A DNA stretch of 64,000 nucleotides. It comes from Mycobacterium sp. 236(2023). GTDB lineage: Bacteria; Actinomycetota; Actinomycetes; Mycobacteriales; Mycobacteriaceae. Location: positions 186,001 to 250,000 of the forward strand of contig NZ_JARSBP010000008.1 of assembly GCF_029623955.1 (NCBI RefSeq), read 5' to 3'. The stretch's first letter is position 1. The number at the start of each line of letters is the position of its first letter. A model generated the notes under the pieces. That model saw only the letters and a list, made by a program, of their open reading frames with translations, was not told the DNA's origin and made no database searches. Positions 20,996 through 28,826 of the stretch are shown piece by piece. The translations under genes and the position numbers were made by a program.

Positions 20996-22343
20996 CGGCG
21001 ATCGGCGATGTCCTCTTGGTGCCGCGCGCCTCGTGCCAGTCGGCGGCCTTGTAGGCGACGTACATGCCGCGGACGCCGATCCAGCGCAACGGTTCGGGCT
21101 CCCAGCTCTTGGATTGATGGCCGACCCAGGGCAGCCGGGTCAGCGCCGACTCGCGCTTGAGGACGAGATCGGTCAGGGTGCGCCCCGCGAGGTTGGTCGC
21201 GGTGACACCGTGGCCGACGTACCCTCCGGCCCAGCCCAGTCCGGTCGCCTCGTCGAAATCGACGGTCGCCTCCCAGTCGCGCGGCACGGCAAGGACCCCG
21301 CACCAACCGTGGGCGATCGGCACCTGACCCACCTGCGGCAGGATCGTGTGCAGCGTGGCGGTCAGGTTCCTGATGGTGCGTTCCGGTACCCGCCCGTCGC
21401 GGTCGGTGCGGCTTCCGAAGCGGTAGGGGACGCTGCGGCCGCCGATGGCGATGCGGTTGTCGACGGTGCGCTGCGCGTAGAAGAAGCCGTGCGCGGTGTC
21501 GCCGAGCGTCTCGCGTCCGTCCCACCCGATGTCGGCCCAGATGTCTTCGGGGATGGGGTCGGTGGCGATCATCGAGCTGTTCATCGGCAGCCAGCGGCGT
21601 TTGAGGCCGGGAAGTGCCGCGGTGAATCCCTCGGTCGCCCGCAGGACCACGGGTGCGCTCACCGTGCCCCAGGGTGTCGTCGCGCGACCGCCCGTGATGT
21701 CGGTGACGGGTGTCCGTTCGTAGATGACGACGCCGAGATTTTCGACGGCATCGGCGAGGCCGCGCGCCAACTGCGCCGGCTGGATCCGCGCGCAGTGCGG
21801 ATTGTGGTAGGCCGCCACGACACCGTCGAGTGCAATGCGCTGCGCGGCTTCATCTTTGGTGAGCCATTCGACGCCGTCGACCTGCCAGCTCCGTTCGGCT
21901 TGCATGGCAGCGGCGAGTCGCTTGGCCTGCGCGGCGTTGCGGGCGACCTCCAGCGTGCCGCCTTTGACGATGCCGGCGTCGATGCCCTCGCGGGCCGCGA
22001 CGTCGATGACCTCGTCGACGGAGTCGTTGAGTTCGCGCTGCCACGCCACCACGCCGTCGCGGCCGTACTGGCGCCCCATGCGTTCGCGGTCGCCGGGGAC
22101 CAGTCCGGACAGCCAACCGCCGTTGCGACCCGAGGCTCCGTAGCCGGCGAACCGCGCTTCGAGCACCACGATGCGCAACGACGGGTCGGCGCGCTTGAGG
22201 TAGTACGCGGTCCACAGCCCGGTGTAGCCGGCCCCGACGATGCAGACGTCGGCGTCGCGGCTTCCCGGCAGCGGGCCGCGACTGATCGGCATTCCGTCGA
22301 ACCAGTGAGACACGTGGCCGTTCACCGGCGATCGAGTGAGCAC
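20961..22343 (-). CDS. FAD-dependent amine/amino-acid oxidase (DAO family)
   Basis: 460 aa from GTG 22343. FAD-binding ADVCIVGAGYTGLWTAYYL lies near residue 30, then RNGGWLSGLVPG, the hallmark of the glycine oxidase / gamma-glutamylputrescine oxidase group. Further landmarks are IAIGGRSVPYRFG and the C-terminal GYVGHGVTATNLAGRTLTDL that contacts the flavin. It probably oxidises a secondary amine or polyamine conjugate. The following minus-strand methyltransferase ends 10 bp upstream of its start, so they may be cotranscribed. Confidence 0.85.
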   Translation of the reverse strand: MLTRSPVNGHVSHWFDGMPISRGPLPGSRDADVCIVGAGYTGLWTAYYLKRADPSLRIVVLEARFAGYGASGRNGGWLSGLVPGDRERMGRQYGRDGVVAWQRELNDSVDEVIDVAAREGIDAGIVKGGTLEVARNAAQAKRLAAAMQAERSWQVDGVEWLTKDEAAQRIALDGVVAAYHNPHCARIQPAQLARGLADAVENLGVVIYERTPVTDITGGRATTPWGTVSAPVVLRATEGFTAALPGLKRRWLPMNSSMIATDPIPEDIWADIGWDGRETLGDTAHGFFYAQRTVDNRIAIGGRSVPYRFGSRTDRDGRVPERTIRNLTATLHTILPQVGQVPIAHGWCGVLAVPRDWEATVDFDEATGLGWAGGYVGHGVTATNLAGRTLTDLVLKRESALTRLPWVGHQSKSWEPEPLRWIGVRGMYVAYKAADWHEARGTKRTSPIAVIADKIAGRPH

Positions 22344-22352
22344 CTGATGAGC

Positions 22353-23174
22353 CTAGCCGTAGGCGTAGCGGTGGAACTGTGACATGGTCCGCAGCCCGGG
22401 GACGCGATTCATCACCGCACCCATCGCCCGGTAGATGCCGGGAACCGCGGCGAAGGCGTCAGATTCGAAAACTGGAACCCATTGCAGGAGACGGGTTCCC
22501 GGGACGTTGTCGAGGATGTCGCCTGGCCCGTCGATCGCCCAGTGCAGGGTCGAGCCCGACCGGCGGACGACGGAGTTGGTCCACTGGGCTTTGATGCCCA
22601 GCCAGTTGAACGCGTCGAACTGCAATTCGCCCGACGGGAATCGGCCGACCACCCGCCGCAGCAGGGCCAGCCCGTCGGCTTTGGTGAGATACATCGTCAG
22701 CCCTTCCCCGATCAGCAGGGCGGGTCGGTCGTCGGGGATCTCGGAAAGCCACGCCGGGTCGGTGGCCGACGCCGCGATCACATGGTTTCCCGGCGTCTTC
22801 GGGTAGAAACGTCGCCGCAGGGCGATCACCTCGGGGTAGTCGATGTCGTACCAGTCGACGCCGTCGCCGGGCTGGATACGGAAGTACCGGCTGTCGAGAC
22901 CGCACCCAGCGTGAAGCACCACGGCGTTCCTGTTCGCTGCGAGGAATTCCTTTGTCCACGAATCGAAATGGGCCGACCGGATGGTGACCGACGGGGCGGT
23001 GCGCCGGGTGATCGTGGTGGCCGACCAGTCGTAGTCGATCTGTGCGACGATGTCGCGGGCCCAGGTGTCGTTCAGCAACGAATCGGGCTCGTCGGCGTCG
23101 AGCGCCTTCGCGTAAAGCGTGGCGAGCATGGTCTGCGGGGCGCCGTGCAGGTCGACGCGCAGTTTGTCGCTCAC
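22353..23174 (-). CDS. Class I SAM methyltransferase of the leucine carboxyl (PPM/TcmP) type
   Basis: 273 aa. Motif I reads NAVVLHAGCGLDSRYFRI, followed by DWYDIDYPEVIALRRRFY and the acidic/Gly motif PALLIGEGLTMYLT, which together mark the LCM/TcmP family also found as the many mycobacterial SAM-dependent methyltransferases of this type. The methyl acceptor cannot be predicted. Sits between the FAD oxidase and the epimerase-like gene on the same strand. Confidence 0.85.
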   Translation of the reverse strand: MSDKLRVDLHGAPQTMLATLYAKALDADEPDSLLNDTWARDIVAQIDYDWSATTITRRTAPSVTIRSAHFDSWTKEFLAANRNAVVLHAGCGLDSRYFRIQPGDGVDWYDIDYPEVIALRRRFYPKTPGNHVIAASATDPAWLSEIPDDRPALLIGEGLTMYLTKADGLALLRRVVGRFPSGELQFDAFNWLGIKAQWTNSVVRRSGSTLHWAIDGPGDILDNVPGTRLLQWVPVFESDAFAAVPGIYRAMGAVMNRVPGLRTMSQFHRYAYG

Positions 23175-23184
23175 CCCTTCGACG

Positions 23185-24198
23185 CTAGTCCTTGCGCGCC
23201 TTCTTGGCGTCTCGCAGACTCACCCAGAATTTCGCGGCGTCGGCGATCGCTTCCTCGACAGGCCTTGGGTTCCAACCGAGTTCACGCTTGGCCTTGCTGC
23301 AGTCCACCGGCGCTTCGGCTCGCATCAGGCGCAGCGAGCCCAGCGAGAGCCGTTCGTCGGTGCCCTTGAGTTTGGCTTTCGCGCTGCCCAGACCGGCCAT
23401 GGCGTAGGACAGGGCGAGCGGGATCGTCTTCGTCGGGGCGGGCACCCCGGCGGCGTCGGCGGCGCTCCGCACGACGTCGGCGTTGGAGATCATCCGTTCG
23501 GAGATCAGATACCGCTCGCCGACGGTGCCCTTCTCCGCGGCCAGGATCATCGCCTGCGCCGCGTCGTCGATCCCGACGGCTTCCAGCTCGATGCCGCCCA
23601 TGACGAACGGCAGCTTGCCGAACGCTGCGCCCGCGATGATCGCGCCGTGCGGCGTGCGGCCCCAGTCGCGGCCGCCGTACGTCGTCGACACACACATCGC
23701 GACGGCGGGCAGGCCCTTGTCGCGGGCGTAGGTGAGGACGAGGTTCTCGGCCTGCACCCGCGACCGGACGTACGGCGTCAACCCGCGATCGACGATGGCG
23801 TCGGCCTCGGTGGCGACGCGACCTCGCTTGCGCCCGACGGTGACGTAGCTGCTGGTGAACACGAACTTCCGGAGTCCGGCGGCGATCTCGGCCTCGACCG
23901 CGACGTCGAGGACGTTGCGGGTGCCCTCGACATTGGTGCGGAACAGCGGCGCCGGGTCGCGCAGCCAGCCGCGGGTGTCGACGACGCAGTAGTACACGAC
24001 ATCGCAGCCCGTCATGGCTTCGCGCAGGACAGCGCTGTTCCAGATGTCGCCGACGTAGCGGGTCACCTCCAGGTCGTCGATGCCGATGGTGGTGGCGCCG
24101 TCGCGCACCATGACACGGACATCCTCGCCGGAGTCGACGAGCTGCCGGGTGACGTGGCTGCCGAGATATCCGTTCGCCCCGATGACAAGAGAGGTCAT
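23185..24198 (-). CDS. NAD-dependent epimerase / 3beta-HSD-like extended SDR
   Basis: 337 aa from ATG 24198, overlapping the upstream gene by 4 bp. The Rossmann motif is VIGANGYLGSHV, and YVGDIWNSA and VYYCVVDTRGW follow the extended-SDR layout. The catalytic segment reads TPYVRSRVQAENLV: Tyr is present but the usual Lys of YxxxK is Arg. TTYGGRDWGRTP and the C-terminal LGWNPRPVEEAI are family landmarks. A KstR box ahead of the operon hints at a sterol or steroid substrate. The Lys-to-Arg change could lower or alter activity. Confidence 0.82.
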   Translation of the reverse strand: MTSLVIGANGYLGSHVTRQLVDSGEDVRVMVRDGATTIGIDDLEVTRYVGDIWNSAVLREAMTGCDVVYYCVVDTRGWLRDPAPLFRTNVEGTRNVLDVAVEAEIAAGLRKFVFTSSYVTVGRKRGRVATEADAIVDRGLTPYVRSRVQAENLVLTYARDKGLPAVAMCVSTTYGGRDWGRTPHGAIIAGAAFGKLPFVMGGIELEAVGIDDAAQAMILAAEKGTVGERYLISERMISNADVVRSAADAAGVPAPTKTIPLALSYAMAGLGSAKAKLKGTDERLSLGSLRLMRAEAPVDCSKAKRELGWNPRPVEEAIADAAKFWVSLRDAKKARKD

Positions 24199-24701
24199 GT
24201 GCGCGCCCCGTACTTGGCCATCCACTCGGCCGCTTCGTCGGGCAGTGTGCCGAGTTCTTCGGCCTTCTTGCACCACTTGACCGTCGCCTTCACGAACCGC
24301 AACGGGTTGTAGATGTCTTCCTGCTGCTTCCATTTTCCGTCGCCGGCGTAGGTGACGATCGAGATGTTGGTGGCGCTGATGATCGTGCCGTCGCCGGGGT
24401 CGCGCATCGGGTTGTCGAGCTCGCAGATGACGCGCCCGGTGCCCTCGTCGATGACGCTCCAGAGCGACGGGAACGACGTCATGTAGCTGCCGGGAAAGGT
24501 CTCCATGGTCTGCCAGATCCAGGGCCGCACCTGTTCGCGACCCCGCATCGTTCCTGCGGCGTGCTCGATGTAGAGAATGTCGTCGCTGTACTGGTCAACC
24601 CAGGGATCCCAGTCGCGGGTCTGCGCCGCGCGGTCGACCGTCTTCTCGAATTCCGCGAACGCCTCGGCGAGCTCGTCGCGACTGAAAGTGTTGCCCGTCA
24701 C
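24195..24701 (-). CDS. SnoaL/NTF2-like protein of a KstR-box operon
   Basis: 168 aa from GTG 24701. The cone-shaped NTF2 fold shows as an N-terminal helix pair, RDWDPWVDQYSDDILYIEHA, TMRGREQVRPWIWQTM and WSVIDEGTGRVICELDNPM. Family members include ketosteroid isomerase, limonene epoxide hydrolase and polyketide cyclases, and no single activity can be assigned. A -10 TATTTT (24707-24712 on the complement) and a KstR box lie just upstream, so the mRNA is probably leaderless and sterol-inducible. Translationally coupled to the epimerase-like gene. Confidence 0.75.
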   Translation of the reverse strand: MTGNTFSRDELAEAFAEFEKTVDRAAQTRDWDPWVDQYSDDILYIEHAAGTMRGREQVRPWIWQTMETFPGSYMTSFPSLWSVIDEGTGRVICELDNPMRDPGDGTIISATNISIVTYAGDGKWKQQEDIYNPLRFVKATVKWCKKAEELGTLPDEAAEWMAKYGART

Positions 24702-24710
24702 AGCTCAAAA

Positions 24711-24724
24711 TAGAACACGTTCTA
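24711..24724. promoter_or_regulatory. KstR operator
   Basis: TAGAACACGTTCTA is a perfect palindrome and fits the KstR consensus TnnAACnnGTTnnA at every fixed position. KstR is the TetR repressor of cholesterol catabolism in mycobacteria. The site overlaps the -10 of the downstream SnoaL-epimerase operon. Confidence 0.8.
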
Positions 24725-24759
24725 GCGCCCTTTGTCGAGGGCGGGTCGAGCGCCTGGGG

Positions 24760-25185
24760 TCACGTCAGGCTCAGTACCTGCCGGTCGCCGAGCGGGTAAT
24801 GCAGCGGGACGTCGAGACCGCCCGACAGCGCGATCATGATGCAGGCGCGGTCGACGGCGGTGGGCACCGTTCCCGTCTTCAGATCGACGACGACCTGGTC
24901 CTCGGTCTCCGACGTCTCCACCGTGACGCCGTAGCAGTCCGGGGTGCCGATCGTGAAGTGCAGACGGACCGCGCGGTCCCCGGGAAGCCGGCTCCATGCC
25001 TGGGGTCGCGTCGGGTAGGCGTCGACGACGGCGGGGTCGTCGACGAACATCGTCGCCGGCGTGCCCGGCGGAGTTTCGGGGACCGGGACGGGCGGTGACG
25101 GTTGGGCGGCCGCAGGCCCGGCAATACCTACCGAGATACCCACCGACACCGCGCAGAGGGCCGCAAAGACCGCTGGCACACGCAT
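24760..25185 (-). CDS. Small secreted protein, unknown
   Basis: 141 aa with a signal peptide (VFAALCAVSVGISVGIAGPA, cleavage after AAA-QP) and a Pro-rich start (QPSPPVPVPETPPGTP). The mature domain holds two cysteines (TPDCYGV and DRACIMI), probably one disulfide, in a small beta-rich fold. No family name can be given with confidence. It faces away from msrB, sharing the 68-bp intergenic region. Confidence 0.65.
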   Translation of the reverse strand: MRVPAVFAALCAVSVGISVGIAGPAAAQPSPPVPVPETPPGTPATMFVDDPAVVDAYPTRPQAWSRLPGDRAVRLHFTIGTPDCYGVTVETSETEDQVVVDLKTGTVPTAVDRACIMIALSGGLDVPLHYPLGDRQVLSLT

Positions 25186-25253
25186 GTGAAAAGCCTACTG
25201 ACAGGGGCCAGCAGCGGGATTAAAACCGCAGTACAGGAGGTTATAGAAGCGCT

Positions 25254-25721
25254 ATGACACGCACATACAACAAGAATCCCACCGCAGTGAACGCACTGTC
25301 TCCCGAGCAGTACCACGTGACTCAGGAGAACGGCACCGAGCGGCCCTTCACCGGCGAATACTGGGACAACCACGAGCCGGGTATCTACGTCGACGTCGTC
25401 TCGGGCGAGCCGCTGTTCGCCTCGGTCGACAAGTTCGAGAGCGGTTCGGGGTGGCCGAGTTTCACTCGACCGATCGACGCTGCGAACGTGCTGGAGAAGC
25501 GCGATCTCTCGCACCTGATGATCCGCACCGAGGTGCGCTCCTCGCACGGCGACAGCCATCTTGGGCATGTCTTCAAAGACGGCCCGCGCGACCAGGGCGG
25601 CCTGCGCTACTGCATCAACTCGGCGTCGTTGCGGTTCGTCCACCTCGACGACCTCGAAGCGCAGGGTTACGGGCAGTACCGTGAGTTATTCGAGAAGGCG
25701 ACCGAGAAGGAGCAAGCGTGA
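25254..25721 (+). CDS. msrB: Peptide methionine (R)-S-oxide reductase without zinc cysteines
   Basis: 155 aa. It reduces the R epimer of methionine sulfoxide in proteins. Landmarks are ERPFTGEYWDN, SGSGWPSFTRPI, SHGDSHLGHVF and the catalytic Cys120 in RYCINSASLRF. The two CxxC zinc motifs of many MsrB proteins are missing, and the usual resolving Cys (GCGWPSF) is Ser here, so recycling must use another thiol. CAGGAGG (25233-25239) serves as RBS. msrA overlaps its stop by 4 bp. Confidence 0.92.
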   Translation: MTRTYNKNPTAVNALSPEQYHVTQENGTERPFTGEYWDNHEPGIYVDVVSGEPLFASVDKFESGSGWPSFTRPIDAANVLEKRDLSHLMIRTEVRSSHGDSHLGHVFKDGPRDQGGLRYCINSASLRFVHLDDLEAQGYGQYRELFEKATEKEQA

Positions 25722-26233
25722 GCGACAACAAGCGAGCCGTCCTGGCCGGTGGCTGCTTCTGGGGCATGCAGGATCTGATCCGCAAGCAGCCCGGCGTGGT
25801 GTCCACGCGGGTGGGCTACACCGGCGGCGATAACGATCACCCCACGTATCGCAACCATCCGGGTCACGCCGAGGCGATCGAGATCGTCTACGACCCGGCG
25901 CAGACCGATTACCGTGCGCTGCTGGAGTTCTTCTTCCAGATCCACGATCCGACGACGAAAAACCGGCAGGGCAACGACGTCGGGACGAGCTACCGCTCTG
26001 AGATCTTCTACGTCGACGATGACCAGCGTCAGGTCGCGCTGGACACCATCGCCGATGTGGACGCGTCGGGTTTGTGGCCCGGCAAGGTGGTCACCGCGGT
26101 CAGTCCGGCTCCCGATTTCTGGGAGGCCGAGCCTGAGCACCAGGACTACCTGGAGCGCTACCCGAGCGGGTACACGTGCCACTTCCCGCGCGCGGGCTGG
26201 AAGCTGCCGAAGCGCGCTAGCGCCGGCGCATGA
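25718..26233 (+). CDS. msrA: Peptide methionine (S)-S-oxide reductase
   Basis: 171 aa. The active-site motif GGCFWG places the nucleophile at Cys13. VVSTRVGYTGGDN, NHPGHAEAIEIVYDP and FFQIHDPTTKNRQGNDVGTSY are strongly conserved in MsrA. It reduces the S epimer and so complements MsrB. The GTG start is coupled to the msrB stop. In M. tuberculosis msrA also sits beside cyp138, as here. Confidence 0.95.
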   Translation: MSDNKRAVLAGGCFWGMQDLIRKQPGVVSTRVGYTGGDNDHPTYRNHPGHAEAIEIVYDPAQTDYRALLEFFFQIHDPTTKNRQGNDVGTSYRSEIFYVDDDQRQVALDTIADVDASGLWPGKVVTAVSPAPDFWEAEPEHQDYLERYPSGYTCHFPRAGWKLPKRASAGA

Positions 26234-27557
26234 TGACGCGGCCGCCGTCTGCCGGGGTGTAGGCCACTCCACGTGAGTGCATCTTCTCCCCCGGCGCGGT
26301 GGTCGTGTCGATCGTGAACTGACGCAACACCGTTCGGAGTACGACGTCCATTTCGACGTTCGCGAAGGCGGCCCCGACGCAGCGCCGGGTTCCCCCGCCG
26401 AACGGGATGTGCGAGAAGTTTGTCGGCCGCTGGCCGACGAAGCGCTGCGGGTCGAAGCGGTCGGGGTCGGCGAACTCCTGTTCGCGGTGATGCACCTGGT
26501 TGATCGCGACGACGATCGAATACCCCTGCGGGATAACCCATTCGCCGAGTTCGAAGGTGGGCGCGTAGACGTGCCGGCCGGCGAAGTCGATGACGGTGCG
26601 CGACCGCTGGATCTCCAGGATGGCCGCCTGCCGGTACTCGTTGCCGTCGGTGTCCGCCTCCGCTACCAGCTTGGCCAGCACCTCGGGGTGGCGGCTGATG
26701 CGCTCGAATGCCCAGCCCAGCGTCGCTCCCGTCGTTTCGTGGCCGGCGGCCAGCAAGGTCAGGAGTTCGTCGCCGATGTCCTGCCGCGACATCGTTGAGC
26801 CGTCTTCGTAGGTGCTGCGCAGCAGCAGGGCGAGCACGTCGTCGCGGTTTTCGAAGTTCGGATCCGCTTGGACGGCGTCGATCAGACGGCCGATCACCTC
26901 GTCGTAGTGACGACGGTAGGTCGCGAGCCGGCCCCACGGACTGAACCGCCCGTACGTCCGCTGCGGTGTGGGCAGTACCGCCAGCCGCGAGCCGAGGGTG
27001 ACCCACGGCGGGATGATCCGCCGCAGCTCGTCGAGGTGGGCGCCGTCGGCGCCGAACACCGCACGCAGGATCGAGTTGAGCGTGATCCGCATCATCGGTT
27101 CGAGGGTCTCGAACGGGTCGCCCTGCGGCCAGTCCGCCATTTCCCGCAGCGTCTCCTCTTCGAAGATCCGCTCGTAGTTCTTGATGCTCTTGCCGTGGAA
27201 CGGCGGCGTCAGGAGCTTGCGCCTGCGGCGATGGCCGGAGCCGTCGAGCGCGAACACCGAGCCAGGACCCAGCACGCGCGACAGGTTGGGCTGGATGTTG
27301 CCGACGTCGTCGGTGTTGGCCATGAAGAGCTGTTTGGCCAGTGCCGGGTCGCACACCATGATGGTCGGGCCAAAGACGGGCAGGCTCATCGCGAAGACGT
27401 CGCCGTGACGCCGCGCGATTTGGGCGACGGTCCACTTCCGCGAGACCGAGAACCCCACGGCCTGCAGGACGCGGGGGATCCTCGGGACAGGTGGGAGCCG
27501 CACGGCCCCTGTCGGGGCGTCGGGGCGTTGCTTGGTACTGCTATGTACCGCTGTCAT
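26217..27557 (-). CDS. cyp138: Cytochrome P450, CYP138-like
   Basis: 446 aa from ATG 27557. The heme-binding loop reads FGGGTRRCVGAAFA, the I-helix LLTLLAAGHETTGATLGW and the ExxR motif is within ISRHPEVLAKLV..EIQR. Text such as VGNIQPNLSRVLGPGSVFAL is close to M. tuberculosis CYP138 (Rv0136) as I remember it. The substrate is not established. Divergent from a TetR gene across an operator-rich gap, and its 3' end overlaps msrA by 17 bp; this gene order (tetR, cyp138, msrA) matches M. tuberculosis. Confidence 0.93.
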   Translation of the reverse strand: MTAVHSSTKQRPDAPTGAVRLPPVPRIPRVLQAVGFSVSRKWTVAQIARRHGDVFAMSLPVFGPTIMVCDPALAKQLFMANTDDVGNIQPNLSRVLGPGSVFALDGSGHRRRRKLLTPPFHGKSIKNYERIFEEETLREMADWPQGDPFETLEPMMRITLNSILRAVFGADGAHLDELRRIIPPWVTLGSRLAVLPTPQRTYGRFSPWGRLATYRRHYDEVIGRLIDAVQADPNFENRDDVLALLLRSTYEDGSTMSRQDIGDELLTLLAAGHETTGATLGWAFERISRHPEVLAKLVAEADTDGNEYRQAAILEIQRSRTVIDFAGRHVYAPTFELGEWVIPQGYSIVVAINQVHHREQEFADPDRFDPQRFVGQRPTNFSHIPFGGGTRRCVGAAFANVEMDVVLRTVLRQFTIDTTTAPGEKMHSRGVAYTPADGGRVIMRRR

Positions 27558-27584
27558 GTCCGGTACGGTACCGGTTGGTACCAA
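27534..27584. promoter_or_regulatory. Operator cluster between cyp138 and tetR
   Basis: Three dyads built on GGTAC/GTACC occur within 51 bp: GGTAC-TGCTAT-GTACC (27534-27549, just inside cyp138), CCGGTAC-G-GTACCGG (27560-27574, perfect) and TTGGTACCAA (27575-27584, perfect). They lie between the divergent starts and are good candidates for binding the adjacent TetR protein. Confidence 0.65.
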
Positions 27585-27613
27585 AGCCGCGCAAGGGTCG
27601 GGAGGTGGATTCT

Positions 27614-28174
27614 GTGACAGCCGACCGGCTGCTCGACGGACTCGCAGCCTCGATCGCCGAGCGCGGGTATCGCGAGACGACCGTCGCCGATGTCGTGCGG
27701 CATGCCCGCACGTCCAAGCGCACGTTCTACGAGCAGTTCGGTAGCAAGGAGGAAAGCCTCATCGAGCTCCTGCGCCGCAACAACGTCGATCTGATCGCCT
27801 CGATCACCGAGACCGTCGATCCGGACGCCGAGTGGGATGTCCAGATCCGCCAGGCCGTCGGCGCCTACGTCGACCACATCAGTGCCAGGCCCGCGATCAC
27901 GCTGTGCTGGATCCGGGAAGCGCCGGCACTCGGGGCGGTGGCCCGTCCACTGCATCGCCAGGTGATGCGCGATCTGACCGACATGCTCGTCGCGCTGACG
28001 AGCAGTGCTGGCTTCCGTCGCGCACACCTCGAGCCCATCGCTGCGCCGATCGCGCTGATCCTGCTCGGCGGATTACGGGAATTGACAGCACTTTTCGTCG
28101 AGGACGACCGCGACATGCATGGCATCGCCGATCCTGCGGTGGCTGCTGCGACGGCTCTGCTCGGTCCGCGCTGA
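27614..28174 (+). CDS. TetR-family regulator divergent from cyp138
   Basis: 186 aa from GTG 27614, with GGAGGT (27601-27606) at proper spacing. The helix-turn-helix reads TTVADVVRHARTSKRTFYEQ. The C-terminal part is the variable ligand-binding domain. It corresponds to Rv0135c next to cyp138 in M. tuberculosis. It probably represses cyp138 and itself through the GGTACC dyads. Its stop is 7 bp from the convergent stop of the next TetR gene. Confidence 0.88.
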   Translation: MTADRLLDGLAASIAERGYRETTVADVVRHARTSKRTFYEQFGSKEESLIELLRRNNVDLIASITETVDPDAEWDVQIRQAVGAYVDHISARPAITLCWIREAPALGAVARPLHRQVMRDLTDMLVALTSSAGFRRAHLEPIAAPIALILLGGLRELTALFVEDDRDMHGIADPAVAAATALLGPR

Positions 28175-28181
28175 ACAGAGG

Positions 28182-28751
28182 TCAGCGCAGCATCAACCGC
28201 GCCGACTTCTCCAGCTTGGCCGCGATCTCCTGATAGGACGCGTAACCCATACCGGCGCGCACCAGCGCACCCGAGTACAGCATTTCGAGCGCATCGATCA
28301 CCTCGGCATCCGTGCCGGGCTCGAGCGCCTCGGCCAACCGATCCCTGATGTCGAGCCCGATGCGCTGCCGCAGCACCTCCACGTCGGGATCCTTGCCGAT
28401 CAGCGCCGTCGTCACCGCGCCGGCGAACTCGGGTTCGTCGGCGACGAGCAGCGAGATGTGCGCGAGCACCTCGGTCACCCGGGTCGCCTGATCCCCCGAC
28501 GCATGCTCGACATGGGGAGACGCGGACAGCCGCCGCCAGAACACCTCGGCCACGAGGTGTTCTTTGGAGGAGAAGTACGTGTAGGCCGTCGCGGCCCCGA
28601 CACCCGCTTGGGCGGCGACGCGCCGCACCGTCAGACCCGCGAAGCCGTCCCGCCTGAGCAGATCGAGAGCCGCCCGACCGAGACGGTCGACGGTGTCGGC
28701 CTGTCTGGCCGTCAGGCGACGCCGAGTCGACTCCAGAGTCGGATCGGACAC
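28182..28751 (-). CDS. TetR-family regulator next to the MMP cluster
   Basis: 189 aa from GTG 28751. The helix-turn-helix is LTVRRVAAQAGVGAATAYTY. The remaining ~130 residues form an all-helical ligand domain (VTTALIGKDPDVEVLRQRIG). The start codon lies inside the palindrome CGGACA-CA-TGTCCG, and the same dyad is found at the manT promoter 3.8 kb away. It is thus the likely regulator of the methylmannose polysaccharide genes. Ligand unknown; an acyl-CoA would make sense for MMP, but that is conjecture. Confidence 0.85.
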   Translation of the reverse strand: MSDPTLESTRRRLTARQADTVDRLGRAALDLLRRDGFAGLTVRRVAAQAGVGAATAYTYFSSKEHLVAEVFWRRLSASPHVEHASGDQATRVTEVLAHISLLVADEPEFAGAVTTALIGKDPDVEVLRQRIGLDIRDRLAEALEPGTDAEVIDALEMLYSGALVRAGMGYASYQEIAAKLEKSARLMLR

Positions 28752-28758
28752 ATGTCCG
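28745..28758. promoter_or_regulatory. TetR operator 1 of the MMP region
   Basis: CGGACACATGTCCG: perfect 6-bp arms around CA, overlapping the tetR start codon and lying 68 bp before the methyltransferase at 28827. Nearly the same 14-mer recurs at 32567-32580. Confidence 0.65.
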
Positions 28759-28826
28759 GACGCTACTACAACACATCGGGAACCACTAGGGTCCCGGCTG
28801 CGCCAGCAACGGTAAGTTGGTGCGCC

